Origin: Rhodospirillales bacterium Alpha_05 | Lineage (GTDB): Bacteria; Pseudomonadota; Alphaproteobacteria; Rhodospirillales; Rhodospirillaceae | Direction: 5' to 3' | DNA: 8,130 bases | Assembly (NCBI GenBank): GCA_001603335.1 | Contig: LUYR01000181.1 | Location: forward strand, 1 to 8,130 | Shown here: piece by piece, positions 1-5,929 of the stretch | Layout of the letters: each line of letters opens with the position of its first letter | Position numbering within the stretch: the stretch's first letter is position 1 | The notes under the pieces: model-generated | Seen by the model: only the letters and a program-made list of their open reading frames with translations | Database searches by the model: none | What the model was told of the DNA's origin: nothing | Position numbers and translations under genes: made by a program

Positions 1-555
1 CACAGCGTCCGGCACCCGCAGCAGCCGCGCCTCGGGCAGACCACGGCCCAGCAGCCGCGCCTCCTCAAGCGATCCGGCAAGAGTCCCGACCCGGGCGTTG
101 GGGGCGGCCACCAGCGCGGCGTAAGAGTCGAAGCGCCGAGCCCCTTCCCGCACCGCGAGCCCGGCGGACACTCGCACCGTCGGCGTGGAAAACGCCACGA
201 TCTTCTCGCGCTGCGGCGTGATGAACACGCCCGCGGCGACGACGTCGAAGCGCCCCCCGGAAACCTCGGTCAACAGTGCGTCGAAACTGGTCTGGATCCA
301 TTCGATGTCGGCGATCCCCATCCGTTGCACCACCAGCCGCGCGAGTTCGGGCGACTCTCCGGTGACGTGGCCGTCTGCCGCAACCATGGCGTAAGGCGCC
401 TCCACCGCATACCCGATGCGGATCGTCCCTGACGACCGGATGCGCGCCCATGCATCGCCGGTCGACGCCCACCACCATCCCAGCCCCGCGAGCGCGAGAA
501 CACCCACACCCGCCAAAATTCCGGCTCTCGATCTGGCGATGCGCCATCCCATCAT
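1..555 (-). CDS. Family 3 ABC transporter solute-binding protein, EhuB-like (partial, C-terminus off the left edge)
   Basis: Reading leftward from 555 there is an open frame of 185 codons that is still open at base 1, so the C-terminal part is missing. The start opens with a basic stretch (MMGWRIARSR), a hydrophobic segment at residues 11-30 and an Ala-rich site (DAWA, about residue 37), which reads as a Sec signal peptide. The tryptophan-rich end (WWW, 27-29) could instead make it an uncleaved anchor. The mature part begins GTIRIGYAVEAPYA (43-56), then GESPELARLVVQRMG, GGRFDVVAAGVFITPQR and VAFSTPT. This is the typical first lobe of SBP_bac_3 proteins; R116 sits where HisJ-type proteins bind the ligand carboxylate. 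The wording is closest to what I remember of ectoine/hydroxyectoine binder EhuB, so a periplasmic binder of amino acids or compatible solutes is likely; the ligand is not established. GAAGGG at 566-561, five bases before the ATG at 555, decides the start. The in-frame ATG at 594 lacks a ribosome site, and the ATG at 552 is an equal alternative. Confidence 0.8.
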   Translation of the reverse strand, partial: MMGWRIARSRAGILAGVGVLALAGLGWWWASTGDAWARIRSSGTIRIGYAVEAPYAMVAADGHVTGESPELARLVVQRMGIADIEWIQTSFDALLTEVSGGRFDVVAAGVFITPQREKIVAFSTPTVRVSAGLAVREGARRFDSYAALVAAPNARVGTLAGSLEEARLLGRGLPEARLLRVPDAV

Positions 556-560
556 GCGAA

Positions 561-566
561 CCCTTC
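561..566 (-). promoter_or_regulatory. Ribosome binding site deciding the start of the solute-binding protein
   Basis: On the minus strand GAAGGG lies five bases before the ATG at 555 and eight before the adjacent ATG at 552. The more upstream in-frame ATG at 594 is preceded by a pyrimidine-rich stretch without a purine-rich Shine-Dalgarno sequence, so the shorter form is preferred. The rest of the 129-base gap to the dehydrogenase stop holds no promoter or terminator I would defend. Confidence 0.55.
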
Positions 567-684
567 GGTCGGGTCTTCTTTGGTTACCCGCCATCAAATG
601 AGCGGGAGAGCAGATGATTCAAGACAAGTCTGCCGCACTCTATACCCCTTGCGCAACCATGGGTTTTGAGTTGCCGAACTTCCC

Positions 685-1605
685 TCAGGCGAGTGCCAGC
701 CGACGGCAGATCGCCAACGCCGATCCCAGCAGGTTCTCTGCCGCCTCCGGGGTGCGGAAGGCCGAGTGGGCCGACAACGTAACGTTGTCGTGCGTCGCCA
801 GCGGATGATCGCCGGGAAGCGGCTCGATGGTGAAAACATCGAGCCCGGCATGCGCGATCTTGCCCGAGTCCAATGCCGCGACCAGTGCCGCCTCGTCCAG
901 AAGCGCACCCCGCGCGGTGTTCACCAGGATCGCGCCGTCACGCATGTGCGCGATGCGTGCGGCCGAAAGAAACCCCCGCGTCTCGTCGCACAGCAGCAGG
1001 TGCAGCGACAGCACGTGGCTCTCGCCAAGCAGCGTGTCGAGATCGACGAAACGCACGCCGGGATGCACCTTCGGCGTGCGGTTCCAGGCGATCACCTCCA
1101 TCCCCAACCCCACCCCGGCGATCCGCGCCACCTCCGCCGCGATCCCGCCGAAGCCGAGAAGCCCCAAGGTCTTGCCCTTCAGCTCCACGCCGTCGGTGCG
1201 CAGCCATTGCCCCGCCCGCACGCCGCGGTCCATCCGCGCGAACCCCTTCGCCGCCGCCATCATCAAGCCCACCGCGCACTCCGCCACCGCGGTGTCGCCG
1301 TAGCCCTTGATGATGTCGACGCTGATCCCGTGCGCCGCCAAATCCTCGATGTCCATGTAGCTCCGCGCCCCGGTGCCGAGAAACACCACATGCCGCAACC
1401 CCACGCACCGCATCGCGATCTCGGTCGGCAAATAGGTGTGGTCGACAAGGATCGTGTGCGCCCGCGCCGCGCTCACCAGCGCCGGCAAATCCTCCGGCTT
1501 CACCGCCGGCTCGCGGTTCACCACCAACGGCGGATCCCCCGGCCCATGCAGCCGCGTCGCAACCTGCGCCAGCGCCTCGGTGGCATCGATGAATATCACG
1601 CACAT
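685..1605 (-). CDS. D-isomer-specific 2-hydroxyacid dehydrogenase family protein
   Basis: This 306-residue protein has the full architecture of the D-2-hydroxyacid dehydrogenase family (phosphoglycerate, glyoxylate/hydroxypyruvate and D-lactate dehydrogenases), which interconvert 2-hydroxyacids and 2-oxoacids with NAD(P)H in the cytoplasm. The substrate-domain loop is LGTGARSYMD (76-85). The Rossmann turn is GFGGIA (151-156), followed by the cofactor loop AWNRTP (173-178). The catalytic set is present: R232 in NTARG, D256/E261 in LDVFTIEP, and H280 in SAHSAF. Length is near the usual 310-330. AGGAGA lies seven bases before the ATG, supporting this start. Two positions are unusual: the third glycine of GxGxxG is alanine, and the acidic residue that normally selects NAD is asparagine followed by arginine, which suggests NADP use (inference). 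The substrate cannot be read from sequence. It lies downstream of nifA across a hairpin block and upstream of the solute-binding gene on the same strand, with a 129-base gap that makes co-transcription possible but unproven. Confidence 0.9.
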   Translation of the reverse strand: MCVIFIDATEALAQVATRLHGPGDPPLVVNREPAVKPEDLPALVSAARAHTILVDHTYLPTEIAMRCVGLRHVVFLGTGARSYMDIEDLAAHGISVDIIKGYGDTAVAECAVGLMMAAAKGFARMDRGVRAGQWLRTDGVELKGKTLGLLGFGGIAAEVARIAGVGLGMEVIAWNRTPKVHPGVRFVDLDTLLGESHVLSLHLLLCDETRGFLSAARIAHMRDGAILVNTARGALLDEAALVAALDSGKIAHAGLDVFTIEPLPGDHPLATHDNVTLSAHSAFRTPEAAENLLGSALAICRRLALA

Positions 1606-1628
1606 GTCGGTGTCTCCTGGAACACAAG

Positions 1629-1803
1629 GTCAGGGCTCTGCCCTGAACCCGCTGGGGCCTTAGGCCCCAGACCCCGTAACTGGTTTTTGCGCGAAGCGCG
1701 ATAAATCCGTCACGCCGCGTGAAGGCCGATAGCCGCTTCGCGGCGAAAAACTTAAGGGATCAAAGGGCCCTCGGCCCTTTGCGGGTCCGGGCGGAGCCCG
1801 GAC
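1629..1803. repeat. Nested-hairpin quasi-palindrome (REPIN/BIME-like intergenic element)
   Basis: Nearly the whole gap between nifA and the dehydrogenase is palindromic. In order: a 7-bp stem TCAGGGC/GCCCTGA (1630-1646, loop TCT); an 8-bp stem CTGGGGCC/GGCCCCAG (1652-1670, loop TTA); a T5 run (1684-1688) followed by a short GCGC-GAA-GCGC hairpin (1689-1699); a perfect 13-bp palindrome TCACGCCGCGTGA (1710-1722); GCCGC-TTC-GCGGC (1732-1744) next to an A5 run (1746-1750); a 9-bp stem CAAAGGGCC/GGCCCTTTG (1761-1781); and an 8-bp stem GTCCGGGC/GCCCGGAC (1785-1803). The right half read on the minus strand lines up with the left half read on the plus strand: both have GGGCTCYGCCC, then ACCCGC, the second hairpin, GAYCCC or ACCCC, GTTTTT, and CGCGAAGCG, with one base difference in spacing from the outer end to the T run. 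The centre of symmetry falls on the 13-bp palindrome. I recognise the style as a dispersed intergenic repeat of alphaproteobacteria, but genome copy number cannot be seen here. Confidence 0.8.
1761..1803 (-). terminator. Possible transcription terminator or 3' stabilising hairpins after nifA
   Basis: The nifA stop at 1813-1811 is followed after seven bases by two strong GC-rich hairpins in tandem: GTCCGGGC-TCC-GCCCGGAC, then CAAAGGGCC-GAG-GGCCCTTTG on the minus strand. No T run follows the second hairpin directly; the first T5 lies about ten bases further, after ATCCCTTAAG. It therefore does not match a classical intrinsic terminator. The hairpins may still end or stabilise the nifLA transcript, and they form one half of the larger palindromic element. 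Confidence 0.4.
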
Positions 1804-1810
1804 TTCCCCT

Positions 1811-3412
1811 TCAGAACTGCTTGACGTCGATCCCGAGGGTTTGGATGCGGTAGGCGATCTGGCGCGGAGTCATATTGAGGAGGCGCGCGGCCTTCGCCTG
1901 GACCCAACCGGCGCGTTCGAGGGCGGCGATCACCCGTTCGCGTTCCGAGAGGTCGGGGTCGTCGAGGGCGGGCGACGGGACGTCGGGCAGGCTGCGGCCG
2001 AAGGGCTGGGGCGGGCTCGGCGGTTCGAAGCCGGGGCTCGCGATCATCCGGTCCTGCAAGCCTGCGAGGATCACCGCGCGTTCGTCAATGGTGCCGGTTT
2101 CCGACATGATCGCGGCGCGTTCGAGGCTGTTCTCGAGTTCGCGGACGTTTCCGGGCCAGCGGTGGCGGAGCAGCAGGCGGATCGCGTCGTCGTCGATCGA
2201 GAGGTCGCGGCGCTGCGCGCGGGAGATTTTCTCGACCATGAAGCGGGCGAGGTCGGGAATGTCTTCGGCGCGCTCGCGGAGCGGCGGCGTGCGGATCGGC
2301 ATGACGTTGAGGCGGTAGTAGAGGTCCTCGCGAAAGCTGCCTTCGGCCACCGCGCCTTCGAGGTCGCGGTTGGTGGCGGCGATGACGCGGACGTCGACCT
2401 TCAAGGTCTCCGCGCCGCCGACCCGCTCGAACTCGCCCTCCTGAAGGACGCGCAGCAGCTTGGACTGGAACAGGCCGGAGATTTCGCCGATTTCGTCGAG
2501 GAACAGGGTGCCGCCGTCGGCGAGTTCGAAGCGGCCCTTGCGCTGCGCCTGGGCGCCGGTGAACGCGCCCTTCTCGTGGCCGAACATCTCGGATTCGAGG
2601 AGGTTCTCGGGCAGGGCGGCGCAGTTGAGCTTGATGAACGGCGCGGAGGCGCGTGGCGAGTTGTAGTGGATCGCGTTGGCGATGAGTTCCTTGCCGGTGC
2701 CGCTTTCGCCGCGGATCAGCACCGTGGTGTTCCATTTCGACACCAGGCGCACCTGCTCGAACACCTGGCGCATCACCGGGGTGTGGCCGACGATGGTGTC
2801 GAAGCCGTGCTGGCCGCGCACCCGCCGCCTAAGGGTGTCGCGCTCGTCCTTGATCTCCTGCTTTTCCTCTTGGATGCGGCGGTTGAGGCGGACCGTCTGG
2901 GAGATCACGTTGGCGATCATTTCCATGAACCGCGAGCGCTCGCCCAAGAGCGCGCGTTCGGGCGGCGGCTGGGCGGCGAGCACGCCCACCACCTCGTCGC
3001 CCTCGCCGCGAATCGGCGCGCCGATGAACGGCAGCTCGGGGTCGAACACCTTGAGGCGATGCAGGAAACCCGGCTCGTCGGCGATCCGCGGCAGCAGCAC
3101 GGTTTCGCCCGAGGCGACGATCGCGCCGACCATCCCTTCGCCCGGCTTGTAGCGCACCGGGCCCGGGAGGCCGCCGATGTCGCGATGCGCGGCGCGCACC
3201 GAAAGTTCGTCGCCGCTGTCGTCTTTCAGCGCGATGAAGCCGTGGGCGTATCCGCCCTGGTCGTGCAGCAGGTCGAGGACCTCGGCGAAGGTTTCCGGCG
3301 GATTGAGCGAACGGCTCAGAACCCGGCTCACCGCGAACAGGATTTCCAGTTCGGTCTCGATCAGCGCGCCCCGGTCGGGCGCGGCGCCGCGCGGCGATCG
3401 GTCGATCGGCAT
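1811..3412 (-). CDS. nifA: NifA, sigma54-dependent transcriptional activator of nitrogen fixation genes
   Basis: NifA is the enhancer-binding protein that hydrolyses ATP to open sigma54 promoters of nif and associated genes. This 533-residue copy is complete. An N-terminal GAF domain (about 20-175) is followed by a helical linker (176-200). The AAA+ domain (about 207-450) has Walker A GESGTGKE (235-242), the sigma54-contact loop GAFTGA (282-287), Walker B with D306/E307, and GNVRELEN (421-428). A proline-rich linker (460-487) precedes a Fis-type helix-turn-helix (about 504-527, QAKAARLLNMTPRQIAYRI) that should bind TGT-N10-ACA. The only cysteine is C264 in the AAA+ core; the cysteine cluster at the end of the AAA+ domain and in the linker of oxygen-sensitive NifA proteins is absent. 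Oxygen and nitrogen control should therefore come from NifL, encoded directly upstream. The ATG shares its A with the nifL stop (TGATG), and GGAG lies four bases before it, so coupled translation is expected. The true start is firm because the domain match begins right after it. Confidence 0.96.
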   Translation of the reverse strand: MPIDRSPRGAAPDRGALIETELEILFAVSRVLSRSLNPPETFAEVLDLLHDQGGYAHGFIALKDDSGDELSVRAAHRDIGGLPGPVRYKPGEGMVGAIVASGETVLLPRIADEPGFLHRLKVFDPELPFIGAPIRGEGDEVVGVLAAQPPPERALLGERSRFMEMIANVISQTVRLNRRIQEEKQEIKDERDTLRRRVRGQHGFDTIVGHTPVMRQVFEQVRLVSKWNTTVLIRGESGTGKELIANAIHYNSPRASAPFIKLNCAALPENLLESEMFGHEKGAFTGAQAQRKGRFELADGGTLFLDEIGEISGLFQSKLLRVLQEGEFERVGGAETLKVDVRVIAATNRDLEGAVAEGSFREDLYYRLNVMPIRTPPLRERAEDIPDLARFMVEKISRAQRRDLSIDDDAIRLLLRHRWPGNVRELENSLERAAIMSETGTIDERAVILAGLQDRMIASPGFEPPSPPQPFGRSLPDVPSPALDDPDLSERERVIAALERAGWVQAKAARLLNMTPRQIAYRIQTLGIDVKQF

Positions 3413-5046
3413 CAGACTCCATCCCCCCGGGTGATCATCGATTCGTCTTCCGCCGGCAGCCCGACGACGATGCGGCAGCCCCCCTCGGGCCGCATGCCGA
3501 CGTCCATGGTGCCGCCGTGTTCGGTGAGGATGTTCTGCGCGATCGCGAGGCCCATGCCGGGGCGTCCGCGCCAGCGCTTCCAGGCGGAGAAGAACGGCTC
3601 GAAGATCCGCGCGCGGATCGCCGGAGACACCCCGGGGCCGGAATCGCTGACCACGATCTCGACGCCGCCGCCCGCCGCCCGTCGGGTTTCGATCACCACC
3701 GCGCGTTCGCTGGTGCCGGGTTCGGAGACCGCGTCGACGGCGTTGTCGATCAGCACCTTGACCAGGGTGCGGAGCTGCCCGGCGCGCCCACTGATCGCGG
3801 GGAGCACCGCGGTCGGCAGCCAGGAGAGCGCGACCCCCTCGGAGAGCAGGCGATCGACCATGAAGTCCATCACCTCGCGCACGAGTTCGTTGATGTTGAG
3901 CGGCAGCACCGGCTCGTGGATCGTCTGCGGCACCGAATCGCGCAGGTGCGCCAGGGTTTCCGCGCCCGCCTTCTGCACGTCGGCGAGGGCGTCGCCGAGG
4001 GCCGGGTTGACGCCGCCCGCGCGTTCCATCATCGCCGCCGCCGCGCCGAGCATGTTCAACGGGCCCTGGAGCTGGTAGACCGCGCCCTGGAGCACCTCGC
4101 GCATCCCCTGCGCCTGCTGGATTTCGGCGGTGAGCGCGCGGATCGCCGAGGTCTTCGCCTGCTGGAAGGCGCGCATCCGCGCGGTCACGTCGAGGCAGAC
4201 GAGGAGCAGGGCGCGGCCCGGTCCGGGTTCGTAGTAGCTGTCGATATCGGGACGGGCGACGTCGATCCAGAGGCCGGAGCAGGAAAACCAGCGCGGCCCG
4301 AGGCGGCGGCCGACCTCGATCTTGACCTCGACGCTGTCGAACTCGCGGCGCTCGATCAGCGCCTGCCCGGCCTCGCCGTCGCAGACCGCGTTCAAGAACG
4401 CCCAGGCGGGTTCGGCGCCGCCCATGTCGGCCATCAGCACCTTGTAGGCGTGGTTGTCGATCAGCACCTTGCCGTGTTCGTTCAACAGCGCCATCACCAC
4501 CGGCGCGACGTCGATGATGTTCTCGATCAGCGCCTTCTGCGTTGCGAGGGAGCGCTCGAGGCCGATCTCGGCGGAGGCGTCGCGCTGGATGCCGAGGAAG
4601 TAGCCGGGCTTGCCGTCGCCATCCTTGACCGGGACCACCTTCAAGTCGGCGAGATAAGGGGTGCCGTCCTTGCGGCGGTTGAGCAGGCGGCCCTGCCAGG
4701 TCTTCCCCGCGCCGATGGTCCGCCACATGTCGTCGTAGACCCGCGGCGGGGTCTTTTTGTTGGAGAGCAGGCTGTGGTTACAGCCGATCAGCTCGGCGGC
4801 GGCATAGCCGGTAATCTGCTCGAACGCCGGGTTAACGTAGACGATGGTGCCGGCCGAATCCGCCACCGAAATCCCCGAGACCAGCGCCTCGACGGTATCG
4901 AAGAACAGCCCGTGGGGTAGGTCTGGATGCGGACGATTCGCATCCTGCCCGAATTCCGCGGTCTTCGCGGGGGTCCCCGCGGCAAACCCCGCTCCGGTCG
5001 GGATTCCATCGTTTATTCCGAAGGTTATAGCCTTGTCGCGACGCAT
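3412..5046 (-). CDS. nifL: NifL, redox- and nitrogen-responsive anti-activator of NifA
   Basis: NifL binds NifA and blocks it when its flavin is oxidised or fixed nitrogen is plentiful. The 544-residue product has an N-terminal extension (1-45); PAS1 (about 46-160), the FAD-type domain, with VADSAGTIVYVNPAFEQITGY at 61-81, NHSLLSNKKTPP (90-101) and LLNRRKDGTPYLADL (121-135); PAS2 (about 170-290); a coiled or H-domain region (295-345) with GMREVLQGAVYQLQGPLNML; and a GHKL ATPase-like domain (about 380-533). The GHKL domain keeps the N box (LIDNAVDAV, N435), G1 (DSGPG, 468-472) and G2 (GRPGMGL, 494-500), so adenine nucleotide binding is likely. Y324 occupies the place of the histidine (H305) of Azotobacter NifL, so it cannot be a phosphorylating kinase through this site. 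The specific match to NifL over its whole length, rather than to general PAS kinases, and the following nifA make the call firm. GAGGAG lies five bases before the ATG at 5046; a sigma54 promoter lies just upstream. Confidence 0.94.
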   Translation of the reverse strand: MRRDKAITFGINDGIPTGAGFAAGTPAKTAEFGQDANRPHPDLPHGLFFDTVEALVSGISVADSAGTIVYVNPAFEQITGYAAAELIGCNHSLLSNKKTPPRVYDDMWRTIGAGKTWQGRLLNRRKDGTPYLADLKVVPVKDGDGKPGYFLGIQRDASAEIGLERSLATQKALIENIIDVAPVVMALLNEHGKVLIDNHAYKVLMADMGGAEPAWAFLNAVCDGEAGQALIERREFDSVEVKIEVGRRLGPRWFSCSGLWIDVARPDIDSYYEPGPGRALLLVCLDVTARMRAFQQAKTSAIRALTAEIQQAQGMREVLQGAVYQLQGPLNMLGAAAAMMERAGGVNPALGDALADVQKAGAETLAHLRDSVPQTIHEPVLPLNINELVREVMDFMVDRLLSEGVALSWLPTAVLPAISGRAGQLRTLVKVLIDNAVDAVSEPGTSERAVVIETRRAAGGGVEIVVSDSGPGVSPAIRARIFEPFFSAWKRWRGRPGMGLAIAQNILTEHGGTMDVGMRPEGGCRIVVGLPAEDESMITRGDGV

Positions 5047-5077
5047 GGGGGCTCCTCGGCGGTTGCCGCGGCACACT

Positions 5078-5093
5078 CGCAAGATGTATGCCC
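5078..5093 (-). promoter_or_regulatory. Sigma54 promoter of nifLA
   Basis: On the minus strand GGGCAT-ACATC-TTGCG fits the -24/-12 consensus TGGCAC-N5-TTGCW, with the diagnostic GG (5092-5091) and GC (5080-5079) exactly ten bases apart. Expected transcription start is about 5067, giving a leader of about 20 bases that includes the GAGGAG ribosome site and ends at the ATG at 5046. This geometry supports it. Such a promoter means nifLA would need NifA or another sigma54 activator for expression; a basal sigma70 promoter was not found. Confidence 0.75.
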
Positions 5094-5106
5094 AAGCCGC
5101 GAAACA

Positions 5107-5120
5107 CGCCGATTTCGGCG
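5107..5120. other. 14-bp inverted repeat upstream of the nifL promoter
   Basis: CGCCGA-TT-TCGGCG is a perfect 6-bp inverted repeat with a two-base centre, placed about 15 bases upstream of the -24 element of the nifL promoter, between it and the NifA enhancer. It could be an operator or simply a bend or hairpin; no known regulator motif is recognised. Confidence 0.4.
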
Positions 5121-5180
5121 AGTTTAGCCTTGGATTCCTGAGGGGTTTTGTGACATCTTCTCGGCCTCGTGTCGCCGCGG

Positions 5181-5196
5181 TGTCGGGTATGCGACA
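5181..5196. promoter_or_regulatory. NifA upstream activator sequence (enhancer) shared by nifLA and rnf
   Basis: TGTCGGGTATGCGACA is a perfect TGT-N10-ACA NifA site, with the symmetry extended to TGTCG-N6-CGACA. Its centre (5188.5) lies about 112 bases upstream of the predicted rnf transcription start and about 121 upstream of the predicted nifLA start, both in the usual range for NifA enhancers. A further TGTCG half-site lies at 5170-5174, eleven bases away, about one helical turn. Confidence 0.85.
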
Positions 5197-5274
5197 TTGG
5201 AAAAACGGAATAGTCTGCTCGGATTCCATGCGGCTCTGCCGCTTTCCCGTGCATTCCCCCGGTTTCCCTAGCTT

Positions 5275-5290
5275 TGGTACGGCACGTGCA
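5275..5290 (+). promoter_or_regulatory. Sigma54 promoter of the rnf operon
   Basis: TGGTACG-GCAC-GTGCA matches the -24/-12 consensus TGGCACG-N4-TTGCW at all but two positions, with GG (5276-5277) and GC (5288-5289) ten bases apart. The predicted start of transcription is near 5301, leaving a leader of about 37 bases before rnfA. With the NifA site upstream, rnf should be switched on under nitrogen-fixing conditions. Confidence 0.8.
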
Positions 5291-5337
5291 GAGGGCGTGG
5301 GGTTCAGGCTTCGATCGGTGAAGCGGGGGTAGGCAAG

Positions 5338-5919
5338 ATGACCGAGTATCTCATACTCATCCTCGGCACGGTGTTGGTGAACAACGTCGTGCTGGTCAAG
5401 TTTCTCGGCTTGTGCCCCTTCATGGGGGTTTCGAACAAGGTCGACACCGCGCTCGGCATGGGCATGGCGACCACCTTCGTGCTGACCCTCGCCACCGCCG
5501 CCGGTTGGATTCTCGAACACGCGTTGCTGGTGCCGCTCGACATCGCCTACCTGCGAATCCTCACCTTTATCCTGGTGATCGCCGCGGTGGTGCAGTTCAC
5601 CGAGCTGGTGATCCGCAAGATTTCGCCGAGCCTCTACCAGGTGCTCGGCATCTTCCTGCCGCTGATCACCACCAACTGCGCGGTCCTCGGCGTCGCGCTG
5701 CTCAACATCCAGCAAGACCACACCTTCGTCGAGAGCGCGCTCTACGGCTTCGGCTCCGCCGCCGGGTTCACCCTGGTGATGGTGCTGTTCGCGGGGCTGC
5801 GCGAGCGCCTTGCGCTTTCCCAGGTGCCCTACGCCTTCGGCGGCGCGCCGGTGAGCTTTATCACCGCGGGGCTGCTGTCGATGGCGTTCATGGGCTTCGC
5901 CGGTCTGGTTTCGCAGTAG
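5338..5919 (+). CDS. rnfA: RnfA, membrane subunit of the Rnf electron transport complex
   Basis: RnfA is one of the two related membrane proteins (with RnfE) at the core of Rnf, the ion-motive complex that moves electrons between NADH and ferredoxin or flavodoxin. This 193-residue copy has the usual length and is hydrophobic throughout, consistent with six membrane helices. It opens [19 protein letters not shown] and carries GLCPFMGVS with C26 and [13 protein letters not shown] with C114. In Rnf/Nqr structures the equivalent cysteines of the A and E subunits hold an iron-sulfur cluster within the membrane (family knowledge). GGGGGTAGG just before the ATG serves as ribosome site. It is the first gene of the rnf operon, diverging from nifL behind a sigma54 promoter. 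The partner rnfE would lie beyond the right edge. RsxA, the closely similar subunit of the SoxR-reducing complex, is the alternative name; the nif context favours rnf. Confidence 0.96.
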   Translation: MTEYLILILGTVLVNNVVLVKFLGLCPFMGVSNKVDTALGMGMATTFVLTLATAAGWILEHALLVPLDIAYLRILTFILVIAAVVQFTELVIRKISPSLYQVLGIFLPLITTNCAVLGVALLNIQQDHTFVESALYGFGSAAGFTLVMVLFAGLRERLALSQVPYAFGGAPVSFITAGLLSMAFMGFAGLVSQ

Positions 5920-5929
5920 GGAGGTCGAA

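Noticed and set aside
592..594. Upstream in-frame ATG for the solute-binding protein
   Set aside because: It lacks a Shine-Dalgarno sequence and would place 13 mostly polar, basic residues before an otherwise normal signal peptide.
556..684. Sigma70 promoter for the solute-binding gene, with TATAGA near 640 on the minus strand as -10
   Set aside because: No acceptable -35 hexamer lies 16-18 bases upstream, so the match is not better than chance.
1841..4078. A 745-codon open frame on the plus strand, antisense to nifA and nifL
   Set aside because: The frame has no recognisable domain, is low-complexity in Ala/Arg/Asp/Glu/Val, and lies opposite two well-matched genes. High GC makes stop codons rare in shadow frames.
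3412..5046. NifL as an ordinary sensor histidine kinase
   Set aside because: The histidine is absent from the H-domain site, the whole protein follows NifL, and nifA, which lacks a receiver domain, follows directly.
5097..5275. IHF site between the NifA enhancer and the promoters
   Set aside because: I looked for WATCAA-N4-TTR on both strands; only poor matches such as AATCCAAGG on the minus strand were found.
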